64,000 bases of DNA, from assembly GCA_012845835.1 (NCBI GenBank), contig JABAKD010000019.1, positions 1,039,501-1,103,500 of the forward strand, in the 5' to 3' direction. This document shows positions 1 to 11,699 of the stretch, piece by piece. The notes under the pieces are model-generated. The model was not told the DNA's origin. It did not search any database and was given only the letters and a program-made list of their open reading frames with translations. Made by a program: the position numbers and the translations under genes. How positions within the stretch are numbered: the first letter of the stretch is position 1; each line of letters begins with the position of its first letter. Source of the DNA: Undaria pinnatifida. Lineage: Eukaryota; Sar; Phaeophyceae; Laminariales; Alariaceae.

Positions 1-104
1 CCATGTACACGTGTAGTAGTCACGACTAACAGTATCAGGCAGTGTCCTGGAAGGCTTGCACTATGAATAAAACCCCATTGGCGCTTAGTTGATCGCGAAG
101 GGAG

Positions 105-560
105 GGACCTGCGGTGACCCTTCATGAAGAAAACCGACTGCCGTGTGCCGCCTTCTACCAACATGCAGTCAATGAACTACCAAATGCACCCACCGCACGT
201 CTCCCACGGTCACCATATCACCATGTGTAATACCAGGTATTTAGCAGCCTCAAAGCGATGAAACAGGTATTAATAGTAATAGTATCACTCAGCGTCCTGA
301 AAGGCATATGGCTAAATACCACATTGACTTATAGTCATCAACGAAGCGAGAGTACTGCAGGCATCCAGCCTTCTATAAGCACAACGGCAACGAAATATCG
401 AATCCATCCACTACACATCTCTCGCTGACCATCCATATCGCCATGCAGAAGCAGCCGCGATGCGACGAAGCAGCCACTAATAGTTAGTGTCCTGGAAGGA
501 TTTATGAACAAGCATTGCACCGTGCCCTCAACATCGACGAAGGGCGTGAGTACTGCATCC
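105..560. repeat. Degenerate short repeats downstream of gene copy A
   Basis: Repeated blocks like ATCCATCCACTACACATCTC and TGTCCTGGAAGG recur here, at 29740-30400 and at 30408-31110. Positions 105-150 resemble the 3' end of exon 5, another decayed echo. There is no credible ORF. Confidence 0.45.
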
Positions 561-606
561 ATTTATATATAATCGTTTATGCGTATACGCACTGTTGATG
601 ACCACA

Positions 607-3600
607 TCAACGGAGGGCCCTGCGGTAGCCTCTCATGAAGGAAACCAGGCTGCTGTCGGCAGCCTTCTCGAGATCAGAGAACGAGGACACTTTCTCTGCA
701 GCAGCCGCAAACATCTGGCCCTTGCTTAGCTGAGGCCAAGAAATAGAGGGGAGGGGTGCCGAACATTGGCGTAGGGGGGGGGGAGGGGATACTGAATATT
801 GGCGTTGGCGGGGAAGGGTTTCGTCTATTGGCTTGAGGCTGGGAGGGGCACAGATACTGACGTAGGGGGTTGGCAAGGGCGGGGGGGGGGATTCGAATAT
901 TGGGGGGGTGTACTCAGTTTGTGGGGAGGGGGATGTTGAATATTGGTTGGGAGTATCGAAAATTGGGGGGAGGGGTATCCAATATTGAGGGGGCGTATTG
1001 AATATTGAAGGATTGTTTGGCGGGGATACGGAACATGGGGGTAAGTAGGGGGAGGGGGGGAGGGGCACAGGTATTGATATAAGGAAGGAGGGGGGGAAGA
1101 GGACGGGGAGGGGAGAGCACCGACTATTGAGATTAGACGAGAGGGGATAGGGATCACTGAATATTGGAGGAGAAGGGGAGGGGGGAGGTGTGAGTATTGG
1201 GGCAGAGGATGGGAGCACCGAAGATTGAGAGATAGGGGAACGAGGGGGAGGGTACCGAAGATTGAGATACGACATCCTACGTAAAGTCACATACGAAGGA
1301 CGCCACTACAAGTAGTGCTAAACAAGGACGTGAGTCGTTTGTATTGACACATGTGTGCAGGCTTAAATTGATGTATGATGTGGAGGTGAAACGATGAACG
1401 AGAGTGTGGGCATAGGAATCATTTTGGGTAGGATGCCCTCGGTTTTCTTCTACAATGCTCTCGGAAAATGTTTGTGATCGGCCGACGTTGATTTTGCTCA
1501 TGGGGATAGCACACATAACAACGACTTAAAGTAGTCTCTGACGTAGATGGGGACGATATACAGCCGCATTGTAGGTCAACAACAGCGACTCAAACACGAC
1601 CATAGTCTACCTGAAGCAGAAGCACACAACGACGCCATAGTACCATGGCAGCTTGACATGCCACTGTGACGTAAATATAAGAACCGTTGGACTTTTGATA
1701 CTAATACCTACCCGTCCTTACATTTAGGTTCACGGTGGTACTATGGATTAGAGTTAAACGTGTCCGCCAACAGGGACTCACGCTTCTTGTCTTGCGATAG
1801 CTTGGCGTCCTTCATATGGCGGTAGCTATGGAGAGCAGAACTGGGTTGTTCTTTACCCGAACGCTAGCTGCCAGGTACCTAGTACGACTAACGTGACTGC
1901 ACATGAAGCCTGGTACAATATCTGCCCGGATTCAAGGTTGCTCAAGTGGTTGATGTTAAAAGCTCGTGCTGCACATTGAAATTGGAGGAGGGAAACGCTA
2001 ATTATACAATGACGCCACATTTACGTCCAAATAGTATAGCAACTCACGTTCTGGTCGAGTGATATCTTGGCGTCCTTCTGCGCGATGGAGAGGAGAGCTG
2101 TCGCTACCCAAGCGCTAACTCCGGGCCCGTGTACGCCGGCCTTGAGGGTCTTGTCGATGATCGCCAACTGCACGGCCTCGGGCAGTTCCAATCTAGCGCA
2201 CATTGACGAAATACACCTACATGTGTATACACAAATGCCGTACAGCCGCGTACAAGTACCGAAGTCAAGTAGGTACATATCAATATCGAGGGGGGAGGGA
2301 GGAAGGGAGGGAGGGGGCGGGGGTCGTAGGCAAGTGACCAATTAAAATCGTTCTTGTCTGCGATTTGTTTTTCACGTACATACCAGGTACATCAATTAAT
2401 GAATGAGGGCAATATACTGTACTTTTCTGCGGTTAGTCTCGCTCGCCAGGTCTGGTTGCGATACAGGCATGCGCGTGTTCTTGAACTCAGAGTTTTGCGC
2501 CGGTGAATTTGTTTTCATCACGTGCACGAGACACGTTGCGATGAAATTATTAACCTGGCTGGGATCTGTAGACGTAGCTCAGACACAGGGTCACTATGCT
2601 GGTACGTGACGTCATTATTGTCGCAAAAATACGTCAGCCTTTTCTTCCCTTGTCAACTCACGCGACGAACTAGACCGTACTGTCCTTATTTTGTCGAATT
2701 CAAAGTCCTCACGTGTGGAATACGTGGGTGTAAAGGGTGCTCCCTTGCTCGGCTTTGGAGAGGCGTTTGATGTCCATCATCGCGTCTCTCTCTAGAAGGT
2801 CTTGCACCGCGCGACTGCACATACCGAAGGCGTACTGAGATACCTACAGTAAGGCATGCAGGGGGGGGGAGCTGGCTGTTTGGCGCTAACTTGGAGAGGC
2901 GTGGTATTTAGTATGCCCATCACCGAATATTCCAAAATACAATCTGGCGAGTGGTGCGGCTGCGCTTGTCTGCGGCGAACGGGACTGTCTGCAGCAATGC
3001 AATGAGGTGGTTTATAATGGTTAGGTTAGATGTGACAACAAAAAAACGTTTTGTGTAAACTATTATGAACAGATAGAGGCAGCCTACGAGCATAGACTTC
3101 CTTGGTATTTTGGTTTTCTGTTTCTTGATATTTTTTTCGATGTTTTTCTTGCCCTTTTTCTGGTGGTGCTGCTGTTGGCGATTGATCGTTGTCAGATGGC
3201 AAGCGCAGCCAAACCAATTGGATAGCACATCCATTGCTGTTTGTCGAGGATGTCCAGCCCACGCACGTACGTGATTCGAGCGCTGGAGCACATCCCTCCC
3301 TATAGTAATTGCCTTAAACATGAAGCTAAAAAAAGCTCTACCTACTCTTCGACCAAAACTACGGCAAACCCATAGTCTAAACCTTGCTCGACGTAACTCC
3401 GGTAAAGAAAAACCAGAATATTCATTTGCTCGGCGAAACCACGGTAAATCCATACCAATCGCTCCACGAAACCACGGTAAGTCCATAGCACCATCTCTAC
3501 GAAACAATGCTAAACCGATAACGTAGGGTGCTTGCCTTTCGGCGGGTGTTCTCGTCGGTCACCACCCGCCCCGCTGCCGTTGCCCAGGCGTTGAACAACT

Positions 3601-5342
3601 CCAGGGTGTATATCTCGTCGTACCCAGTTGCCTTGAGAATGGCGCTGCAGGCGAGGTCGAAGCCCTGGCATGCACAGTAGAGCAAAGAACGGAATCTGAG
3701 CTATGGGTCGTCATCAGAGCAACTATATATTAAGCGCGATGTCTTAGTGTTAGAAGGTCAGAGCGCGAACACGATCCGCACAGGGTTTCCATTCATGTTA
3801 TAGTAATAGGCGCTTTTTATGCGGGTACACCCTAAACTGCTGGAGAAACGCGCTTTGCATGTGCCCCCAAAGCTTTCTTCGTTCTTTTATAGTCGTCCAG
3901 CACATTGTCGTGTACTGTATCTTACGTAACGTTTGGGAAAGGTGAACTTTTGAAGGCCCTCCGATCGCCCGATGTATGACTCTGTCCAGTTCATCAAAAT
4001 ATCACCCCACGATACCTGGGCATAGCCTATAGCCGGATAGCCTTCGAGGAAATCATCGATACTGCCAGCCCTGCATCATCGCCTGAGACATCGTACTAAG
4101 CACGGAGCTTTTCGTGAAAAGTGTACCTTGAACAATGCTAATGCTACCTGGGTGCACGCCGTATAACCGGATAGCCTTCAACAAACTTATTCTGCACAAG
4201 CTGAAGCATCGCTTAGCATGTCGCATTACGCGGAACATCTCGTACTGCGTGTTATAGCCTTGACATAATATTAGTATGATTAGTACCTGCGTGTAGCCGA
4301 TAGTCGGACAGCTTTCAAGGAACTGTTGGATGACACGCTGAATCCTTGCAGTCATGTTGAAGCTCAGGCTCAGGCGTCGCAGATCCCATCCGAGCGTGTC
4401 TAGATCTCTCTTAGAGTCTCGTGTGGTGATCCAGCTGTCGCGTGGGTGCGTGTCAAGATTCCTCTTCGAACCTCTTGGGGTCGCCCGGGTAGCGTGGTGA
4501 GCTTTCCAGGCCCAGGACATGGCGTATTTGCGCCAGCGAGCGATGCGTCCGGCGAAAGACTCGGGGAGCGGGCCATCACTGTGATCGTTATCGTCAGTGT
4601 CTTTGAAGCCTAGCGCGTCCATCATCCCCCGGCCCAGCCTGGACATGAAAACGTCAAAGGTATCTCCAACCTGGTCGAAGATCGAAGCATCCTCCTCACT
4701 GTTGCCAACCCTCCCAGGACTGCCGACGCTGTCACCGGTGTTCCTGCTACGACCGCTCTCACTGCCACCCTCTCGTCTCTCTGGACCACGACCACCTCCG
4801 CCGCCGCCGTCGCCACCCCCGTCGCCACCGCAACCCGCGCGAAGTCCGTCATTTAACCCGAAGCACGCTAGAAGAAGAGTAGTAGCGAACTGCGCCAGCT
4901 GCATTTGCCACGCTGCGTCTACTTCTCCTTCTTCCTCTGTCTCGGGTTCTTCTCCTGTCTGGGGCGCGACAGTTTCTCCGAGGGCATCGTAAGGCAAGAC
5001 AAACTCGTCCTCCTCCTCCTCGAACTGTAGCTGACGAGCCAAGGCCGAGTCGAAGGCTACCGCGGTGTCATGATGAGCTGCCGCCCACGCTCTGACTGGA
5101 ACCTCTTCATGGTCGAAGTAGTGCGCGTCGGGCTCTCCTGTCTGGGGCTTGGGGGTTTCCACCACCGCATTGATATCGTTCCCCGTACGAGGCAAGGGGG
5201 TTTCTCCAACCGCACCGTCCGGCGCGACAATCTGGTTGTCGTTGTGGAGATGACGAGTTAAGGCCGCATCGTAGGCTAGCGCGGTAGTGTGATGAGCAAC
5301 TACCCACGATTCGACTGGAGCTTGTTCGTCAAGGATGTACAA
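607..5342 (-). CDS. Five-exon gene of unknown function, copy A
   Basis: I do not recognise this gene. Exons on the minus strand are 5342-4287 (352 codons), 3664-3566, 2843-2713, 2216-2048 and 729-607 with stop TGA. Introns 1, 3 and 4 start GTACTA, GTGAGG and GTGAGT, and acceptors end in CAG or TAG. Phases fit: exon 3 ends with two bases of a codon that the first base of exon 4 completes as Thr, and exons 4 and 5 join in phase 0. The predicted product is about 525 residues. Exons 2-5 have exactly the same lengths in copy B (99, 131, 169 and 123 nt), which is the strongest support. The donor of exon 2 is uncertain; a later GTTATC near 3527 is possible but breaks the phase. The ATG used by copy B is ACA here, so the start is either Met at 5342 or lost. 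The last exon encodes a helical, basic C-terminus ending GYRRALR. Confidence 0.6.
745..1262 (-). repeat. G-rich minisatellite (C-rich on the gene strand), intron 4 of copy A
   Basis: Imperfect units of about 20-25 bp of the type TATCGAATATTGGGGGGAGG. On the gene strand it is a pyrimidine-rich tract of about 500 nt directly upstream of the exon 5 acceptor. The 227-residue Pro/Ser-rich ORF over it is an artefact of the repeat. Confidence 0.75.
1782..1868 (-). pseudogene. Decayed duplicate of exon 4 in intron 4, copy A
   Basis: It aligns with the 3' half of exon 4: KDAKLSQDKK followed by GTGAGT matches KDAKISLDQN + GTGAGT. An extra base in CCATATG and a TAA upstream break the frame. Confidence 0.6.
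3330..3530 (+). repeat. Short minisatellite in intron 2, copy A
   Basis: Units near CTCGACGAAACCACGGTAAA with a CCCATA tail, about five copies. The counterpart in copy B is 44140-44340. Confidence 0.6.
4016..4062 (-). pseudogene. Decayed exon-1-end echo 2, copy A intron 1
   Basis: Read on the minus strand it gives DDFLEGYPAIGYAQ followed by GTATCG, a clear repeat of the exon 1 terminus (FLESCPTIGYTQ + GTACTA). It has no in-frame exon 5' part. The matching sequence in copy B (44846-44890) has a stop codon in place of Tyr and has lost the GT donor. Confidence 0.6.
4148..4210 (-). pseudogene. Decayed exon-1-end echo 1, copy A intron 1
   Basis: Minus-strand reading gives MLQLVQNKFVEGYPVI, then a GT donor (GTAGCA). 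It parallels RIQRVIQQFLESCPTI of exon 1. The counterpart in copy B is at 44998-45060 and is frame-disrupted. It may be an extra skipped exon or a relic. Confidence 0.55.
4287..5342 (-). CDS. Exon 1 of copy A: repeat-containing acidic/Gly-rich N-terminal region
   Basis: This exon encodes two imperfect repeats of about 50 residues. Each has a W-x-x-AHH-x-T block, then an A-L-x-R-x-L helix, an acidic stretch and GET-x-x-P-x-x-G. The second repeat contains DSALARQLQFEEEED, which loosely resembles the D-x-x-LA-x-x-LQ-x-EE helices of several ubiquitin-pathway proteins; that resemblance is only suggestive. A cysteine/glycine-rich linker follows, with a poly-Gly run and an RxxGGSESGRSRNTGD segment, then a basic/aromatic region with two R-D-(S)-x-RDLDT units. 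The exon ends at ...FLESCPTIGYTQ followed by GTACTA. No signal peptide or membrane segment is visible. Plus-strand ORFs over 4597-5261 are its antisense shadows. Confidence 0.6.
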
Positions 5343-5879
5343 CTCGTCGATATCGGAGCCGGTGTCCGAGTTGGTGTTGGTGTTAGCCGCGGTGCTGCTG
5401 GTGCTGCTGCTCCCAGCGGATGGTGAGTTATCTGTCTTGTACTGGCTCGGGGCCAGGCTTGGAGCCCTGCAGCGACGTAATCAAGATGAAACCGCACATC
5501 CGAGTACTACTAATAGTTATGATTAGGGCTAGGGCTAGGGCTGTAGGGGGAATATAGGGGGTAGGGGCTGGGCTATAGGGGGTAGGGCTAGGTTTTATGA
5601 GATAAGCTGGCTCGGGGTCGTAGAATTTTCTTCGAGAAGTCGGTCGCCAATTGATGCTATTCAACCAACAAGCAGTATGTGTTTTTACAAATATATAATG
5701 TAAATCACAACGTAGCAGAAAGTGCGGAAGCAGTCTTGTTTTTGGAACGCTGTTTTGGTGACTCTTGTCAAAAGCGCGACGAAACAAAGCAGAAGAGTCG
5801 GAAACAACGTGATTGTTAGAAGTAATGCTTCGTAAGCTTGTCAGGATCAAGCCTGTAGGTAATTGCGGTGTTTCGGCTG

Positions 5880-6500
5880 CCTAGAGAACGGTGGTGCTCC
5901 AATCCACCCGCGCCACATACAGCAGTAGCGAGGGCCACATAATGCGGTTAGAATAATGCTGCCTCTCGATATAAATATAGTGCGTTTGAAATCGGTTGGC
6001 ACGACTGTTACTCTGATTAATACGTCTGCCTATGCCCACGACGATTAGGGCAGCTTCTCGACATACGGCGGTCAAACCTCCTTCGCACTATGCCGCCTTC
6101 TTATACAGGCCTCATTGATACTGTATTACCTTTCCTCGGCGGTTCGTTTTTTCCTGCGCCGTTTCGTCTGTGCCCAAAGTTACGGCTGCCAGAGTGGTAC
6201 TTTTGTTTTGTGCCGCCTGTCGAATATCTTGACGCTTTTGAGACCCATCTAAAGCGAACAAACTAAAAACGACGAAAACGAATCCTCAGTGTCGGAAGAG
6301 CGACCATCAGCACAGTATCATTGTCCCCATGCAGCACACGTGTCTTGCAGGACGCATGCTTATGATAGAGGCCTTCATCACACTTTTTTCGGCTAAACTA
6401 TTTTCTGAAAGAAAATAACGGGGCGCTTCTTAGCCCCAAATCGTCGGAATTTCAGTCTTTTTTTTGCAATATTATGTCATGTTTGGTTGTATACTCAGGC
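5880..6500. other. Region upstream of gene copy A, no coding feature
   Basis: Collinear with 46770-46990 and 47630-47850. It contains the empty site TTCTTATA (6098-6105) for the 590-bp insertion in copy B. No promoter motif can be assigned with confidence. Confidence 0.5.
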
Positions 6501-6539
6501 CCATGGGATTGTCAATCGGGTAGGTCTATTTGATTTTCT

Positions 6540-7035
6540 CCAAAACAGTGTTTGTGTTAGGTATAGGCCTCCTTAAGCTCGCAGGGAGCCTAAGAAAACA
6601 ACAAACGGTGCACCTGTACAGTAGCATGCCCCACCACCCCAACATTGCTTCTCGTGGTTTATATTTCGTATCATCACTTTTTTTCGATTTTGTTTTTCTA
6701 TCCTGGGGTCCAAAAAGGTTTGAGCGGCTGACGTCGAAATAGGGTTAGGGTTGGGGTTAGGGATCATGACACGACGATGATCAACCTCAGAAAGCAATCG
6801 AGACGAAACTGCGCACACGTGCGTTGCAAAAGTTGGAATAAACTAACTGCCCGGGGGCCGTAAAAAGTTAGAACAATTAGGAGTAGGCAATTGATGGTAG
6901 CATACAAGTTTAACTTTCCCAAACTTATAAATGGGCACCTCGGTAGAAATTTGGCCGATGTCTGGCTTTGAAAGCCGCGTGTTATTTCGTACTGGTGCGT
7001 CTTTCGCGCGTGTTGTACATCGTATTGAATTCATT
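6540..7035 (+). repeat. Right end of the segmental duplication, with telomere-like patch
   Basis: Matches 55940-56455, including the GGGTTAGGGTTGGGG patch and the ATGACACGACGA block. A third partial relative of the neighbouring 6400-6560 stretch lies at 31880-32070. There is no convincing gene. Confidence 0.65.
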
Positions 7036-7540
7036 GACCGTCGAGAATATATCTAAAATTAGGCAGGCGACTCCTCTGATAATATTGTTGGCGTAGTATC
7101 GGGATAGACCTAGCGTCGAAACTTTCTTGAAGCGATGTTTCCTTTAGGGCCACGGCTCGCCAAGGGCACGGTAGCAGCACGGTAAGAGGGCCACTGTCAA
7201 GGCTCGCGTGGGCGGTAACTCAATTCACTTTTTTGCGAGCTCAAGGTTTTGTGCCTTCCTCTTATTTGGCGATAAGAGCCGCCGCCACGGAACTATTTAC
7301 TACCCAGACTAAGGTTAGGAAACAACGATTAAAAACTAACAATCAATCTTAACCGCCAGTCACTCAGTCTGTGTGCTGTTCTGTACGTACTGCTGCCTTG
7401 CTTTGCATTTCTAGAATATCTTGTGTGTACCCAGAAAGAACTTAGCAAAAAGCCTGTAAAACAAACGACTCACATGATGATGCGTTCTAGCCAGTCGGGT
7501 AAGCACATCGCTGGCGTTAGCAGGGACAAGAGGACCACCC
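7036..7540. other. No feature seen
   Basis: Mixed-composition sequence beyond the duplication end. No ORF, repeat or RNA gene could be supported. Confidence 0.5.
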
Positions 7541-7544
7541 AGAG

Positions 7545-7872
7545 GAGGGGGTGCTTGATGGAGATCTTCATGGTTATCATATCAACGTCTGGAGAACAAG
7601 AGATAAGCAGCAAACAACAGACAGCCGCGCAGGAAACCATACGTACTGTATAGGATCGCGTTTGTTACCTATGCAATTCGACGCAACAATAACTCGTTTG
7701 TTTTGGAGGGCTTAACCAATATGCGCGATAAAAATCGGCAAGCATCAGAGTGGGCGCTGGATGGCCATCATGATTTTCATCACAGCCGTCCAGAGAACAA
7801 GGCGAGCAACAGCAGACGCGCAGTGTACCACGCACCATAGTACAGGGTGGGGTTCGTTCACGATATGGACTA
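7545..7872 (+). repeat. Diverged tandem duplication of about 125 bp
   Basis: 7545-7670 and 7747-7872 share the order GGAG..CTTGATGGAGATCTTCATG / GGCGCTGGATGGCCATCATG, then (C)GTC(T/C)(G/A)GAGAACAAG and a CAGCAGAC block. ORFs over it are not conserved between the copies. Confidence 0.45.
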
Positions 7873-8199
7873 TATATACAGCTCCACGCAGCAAGTCGAC
7901 GAGAGCTTGGCGTGTTTACCCGATATCGGTATCTTCCGCTACAGTAGGAACGTATATAGCCGTACGGTAGTGACTGGGAGAGGCCGGCAGGAGAGGAAGC
8001 TGTGCGTTTTGGCCTCTTACATCGCGTTAGAGCGCGTACTGTGTGTGCGGTAGCTACGCTAAGGTGGGGTTGGTATGTCTCTGCAGTTCCCTGGACTAGA
8101 ACTTCACGCGATAACATTTCGTACGTACATATAACAACCGGACTGGATTTGAAAAACACTCGGAACAAATCTTGTACGCAACATAAAACAGCACAGAGC

Positions 8200-9680
8200 T
8201 AGCCATAGCTCTCAAGGAGCAAGGTCTGTTGCGATAGTCGTAAGGGGATCAAGACCACATCCTACCATGGGCAGCGATTTCCTGGCAAGAGCTTGTACGA
8301 TCGCACGGGATGTACGTAGCCTACAGCTCCCCTTCTACTATGAATGTATATTGCTAAATTCTATACCTAGAAGTGCAGGTTCTGCTTTCCCTCGTTGTGG
8401 ACACCAACAATAACTCCCGCGACAAAGCCTGCGCGGCGGCCGCTCTTTCAAGCGTCAATCGGCGGCATGTCCATCCTTGTGATCGAACTCATCGAATATG
8501 CGGTGGTGTGGCGTGGTGTGCACCTCTGACGTTCTACCTTCCCCCCCCCCCCCGGGTAGTCGATCGGACTTTTCTTGGCGACATCTAAAACCAAGAAGCC
8601 AGCGTTTTTTTTTCCTGTGAGCTCCTAGCCTTTATAAACAAGTGAATAAGTGGATAACAACACCAGTAAAAATCAGCAGTGCTCGTACGGTAAACAGAAG
8701 TCGTTCGTAACGCCCCACACGCGATGTGCGGCCCTCACAGCACGCAGCAAACATTGGGCGATCCCGAGCGACGAGACGACGAGACGACGACGAGACCGAG
8801 GCCAGGCTTACCTTTTTTGTAGTTTACCGAGTAGCTTGTCTTAGATGCAAGATGTCTTGATGGGGGTTACGAGTGGCAGTCTTCTGCGTTTGTGGCAGAC
8901 TGGCCGACTGCCCGGGCAGTCTGTGACATGCGGTCAGAAAAACTCCCTTGGATCCTGTTCGAGCATCTGTGTGAATTATTTTATTGGACGGCGAGTCGCG
9001 CCGTCGGGTCGATTAAAAAACGCGGTTGAACCCATGCTATTCAATCCAGTGACGAGCACAGCAGCACAGCCAGCCGTATGAAGTCTTGCCTGGAACAACC
9101 CAGGCAACAAGCCGACGACTACCACAACACCTACGGATCTTGCCGAAGAAGGAAATCAACAGCTACTGTTGTAGTAGACATCCGGCACCGGACTGGCACT
9201 CCGTCTGTCTGTGGTCCGCCAACCCTCTCACGTGATGGCTGATGCATGATGGCAGCGCGTGGCGTGTGACTTGTTGTACGTTATACATGCACCATATCCG
9301 CTGTGTGCGGTGCAGGTGGGAGCGGCGTGCGGCGGAATAACTCGAGAAACGGTCCAAAAGCCTTTCTGGTTGCTGTTTGGAACTGCTGTTCTGTTTTGTT
9401 TTGTTTTGTTTTGTTTTGTTTGGTTCGGTTGCCTCTGTTCTTCATTTCAATCTTGAAGTGCGTGAGGGAAGCTGTGACAGCCGGTCGTAGACAGGGCTTG
9501 CCCGGCACATCGAGCATGAAGGAATGCATGCATGGTTAGGGATCAGGGTCATCCACCTTGTTCCTTCGTCACGAAGCACTCCCCCCGAGTGTCCCTTGGT
9601 TTTGCCGAAGTTTCGTAGTTTTGCCGTTTTGCCGCGCTTGGTATCAAAGGAGTCCCATAATCCACTTATTTGTAGCATGT
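8200..9680. other. Unassigned interval with small microsatellites
   Basis: Contains a (GACGA)n patch at 8768-8800, a C-run at 8541-8554 and a (TTTTG)n microsatellite at 9391-9421. A 71-residue plus ORF at 8373 has an Ala-rich segment (DKACAAAALSSV) of unknown significance. No gene is supported. Confidence 0.45.
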
Positions 9681-9684
9681 TTTC

Positions 9685-10490
9685 TTAGGGGACAACAGAT
9701 ATAATCGATACTTTTGAGTCACGATCTGTTTCGTTGGCAAGGTTTACGAGCGACCAGCGAGCCCGCACAGTGTGGCAAGCCACACGCCATGAACAGACAG
9801 GTGGGGCACCTTCCTCGAGTCCTCCACTTGAAAAAATCGGCGCGGAGGTAATGCGGCGCCCGAGAGCGGTTGAACTTCCAAAAGGCAACCTCATCACCAA
9901 GAAACTCTCCGCTTTAAGTTGTCTTGGCTTGACCCTCCCGGTCTGGGCGTATTTCCGCGAGGCAGTGGGGATAACACTCATTGCAGGAGGGGGGGTGGGC
10001 CACAAGCCGTGGTCACAGGTGCCATCCCTTCTTGCCCCCGCTACGTACCTTCATTTTCGTCGCGTGTAGGGTTCATGAATTCCAAAATGCTCTGATTTGT
10101 GATACCACAAGCAGAAGGCGCCCGCTAGAGAGAAACAAAACGCCGAGGATCAACGCCCGAACGGGTACGAGCAGGGTGGACCGCAACGGTACCAAGTCCG
10201 GCGGAAGACTGTTTTCCCATGGCCGGGGATTTTGTTAGTGGGGGAACTTGCGCAAGTACCCGGAATGGCACCGTTCCGAGTGGCTATCTCCGCCGCGCCT
10301 GATACCCAGGGTTATGGTCGGGTCGACGTATACTCACGCATCTGTGTACAACAGCAACTTGCGCTGCTGGAGAAGCAATGGCGAACACCGGCAAGCGCAG
10401 CCCGCGCTGTCGCTACCGCGGAAGCTGAAAGACACGCCAGCCAGCGCTGGATTGCGAATACATTTGAGTTAAATTGGCACGTATGAAAAC
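9685..10490 (+). pseudogene. GC-richer island with overlapping ORFs, possible relic
   Basis: Three plus ORFs (9734-10069, 9981-10238, 10232-10486) and a 106-residue minus ORF (9685-10005) overlap in a stretch richer in GC than its surroundings. The last plus frame encodes an Ala-rich, probably helical segment (EKQWRTPASAARAVATAEAE). None shows a known motif, and no splice model joins them convincingly. It could be a decayed transposon fragment. Confidence 0.3.
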
Positions 10491-10683
10491 ACGTGGAAGT
10501 CTGGCGAAAAGGCACGTTTTCCGAAACAAAAGAAGTAGACTAGACTACTATGTTTTTTTGATCAGGGGGATAGTCTAAAACCAATTTGTTTACATACGAA
10601 GGAGAAATTAAAAAACTGTTTGCGGGTCGTTTTATATTTTCGTCCGTTAGGAATGGCTCTTCTCTGGTTTGACGCCGCAACTG

Positions 10684-10899
10684 AGCACGGGGTACTGTTG
10701 GCTGGAACGTAAAAGATGGGATTTTATGTGGAACCCAACCCTGATCATGGCTTCGTAAGTCACATTGTTTGCTTACACGAGCCTCTCTTTTAGCACGGGG
10801 TACTGTTGGCTGGAACGTAAAAGATGGGATTTTATGTGGAACCCAACCCTGATCATGGCTTCGTAAGTCACATTGTTTGCTTACACGAGCCTCTCTTTT
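10684..10899 (+). repeat. Near-perfect 108-bp tandem duplication
   Basis: 10684-10791 and 10792-10899 are essentially identical, starting AGCACGGGGTACTGTTGG and ending CGAGCCTCTCTTTT. The lack of divergence points to a recent event. Confidence 0.9.
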
Positions 10900-11119
10900 T
10901 CTTACCGGGTACGGCCGAGTTTATTCCCGGAGTGTGGGCCGCCTGCCTGTCTCCTGAGCGTTCGAGGGTAAAAGTTCTGAGTAAGCAAAAAGTTTAATTT
11001 ATTTATTTGTTTATTTACCTGGTACGTTTTTATATTTCTTAGCATTTTTGTGTGATTTATCCTCCGTCCAGAAGATGATTTATCCCATTACAGTAGTAGT
11101 ACTTCGAAGTATAGTATAG

Positions 11120-11600
11120 ACTATATTTGAATCCGTAGTCACTACCCTGAGTACATTTAGTGCCTCATTCTAGATGTAGAGAGATACAGTACGCACGGAA
11201 TCTTGGTTTGATACCTTCCGTCGGTGTGTGACATATTCAACTTGCTACTAACTTCCTGCCATAAGTGTCGAGGAGCGTTGCACGGAATGCTCTAAAGAAC
11301 TTTGCTACAGGAAGGTTTTGTCGGTAAGTACAACGACCCTTAGAGTACATCTGATCTGACCGTAGCATGGGTATTGTGCCGTGATGATCAGGCGACAGTC
11401 AGCCCTACCTCGATCAGTCCTTACGTATTCTTACATACCCTTACTTCTGCTGCTTCGCTTCTTCGCTGCCATCTTTTGGCCACGTAAGCGCCACTTTCAA
11501 ACGATCTTCTTTCTCTTCTTCGCAAGGCATCTTAGCAGACACTTCGGTGCCACCTCTGAAACTCTAAGCACAGAGACAAAGTCTCGCGACGTGTCAGTGT
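11120..11600 (+). repeat. Dispersed repeat, copy 1 of a pair flanking the YR element
   Basis: About 480 bp related to 22300-22740, sharing AACGACCCTTAGAGTACATC, CAGCCCTACCTCGATCA, CTTCGGTGCCACCTCT and CTAAGCACAGAGA. Roughly three-quarters identical by eye. The last shared motif is GACGTGTCA. The pair could be old LTRs or an older segmental repeat. Confidence 0.7.
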
Positions 11601-11699
11601 TTGAGGTTATGAGCCTCGCCATTTATTCTATATATATATATATCTACTGGCACCACGTAACGGAGTCCTGCTGAGTTCGTCAAGCGTTTCCGAGAAGTT

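Larger units (their letters stand above)
1..7035 (+). repeat. Segmental duplication, copy A
   Basis: Collinear with 30408-56455. Anchors include 1-560 with 30408-31110, 607-1270 with 31150-31700, 1340-1600 with 35865-36125, 1600-2560 with 36430-37450, 2660-5520 with 43100-46350, 5520-6120 with 46350-46990, 6120-6350 with 47630-47850 and 6540-7035 with 55940-56455. It probably continues left of the window. Confidence 0.85.

Noticed and set aside
607-1290. 227-residue minus ORF, Pro/Ser-rich
   Set aside because: Only its last 40 codons are exon 5. The rest reads through the intronic C-rich minisatellite, and the same occurs in overlapping frames.
2920-3507. 195-residue minus ORF
   Set aside because: Covers an intronic minisatellite and is broken in copy B.
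4597-5261. Plus-strand ORFs over gene copy A (also 45198-46102 over copy B)
   Set aside because: Antisense of exon 1, which is better supported by conserved splice sites and codon-sized indels.
9391-9421. Coding sequence across the (TTTTG)n run
   Set aside because: Microsatellite; three frames on both strands stay open because the unit has no stops.
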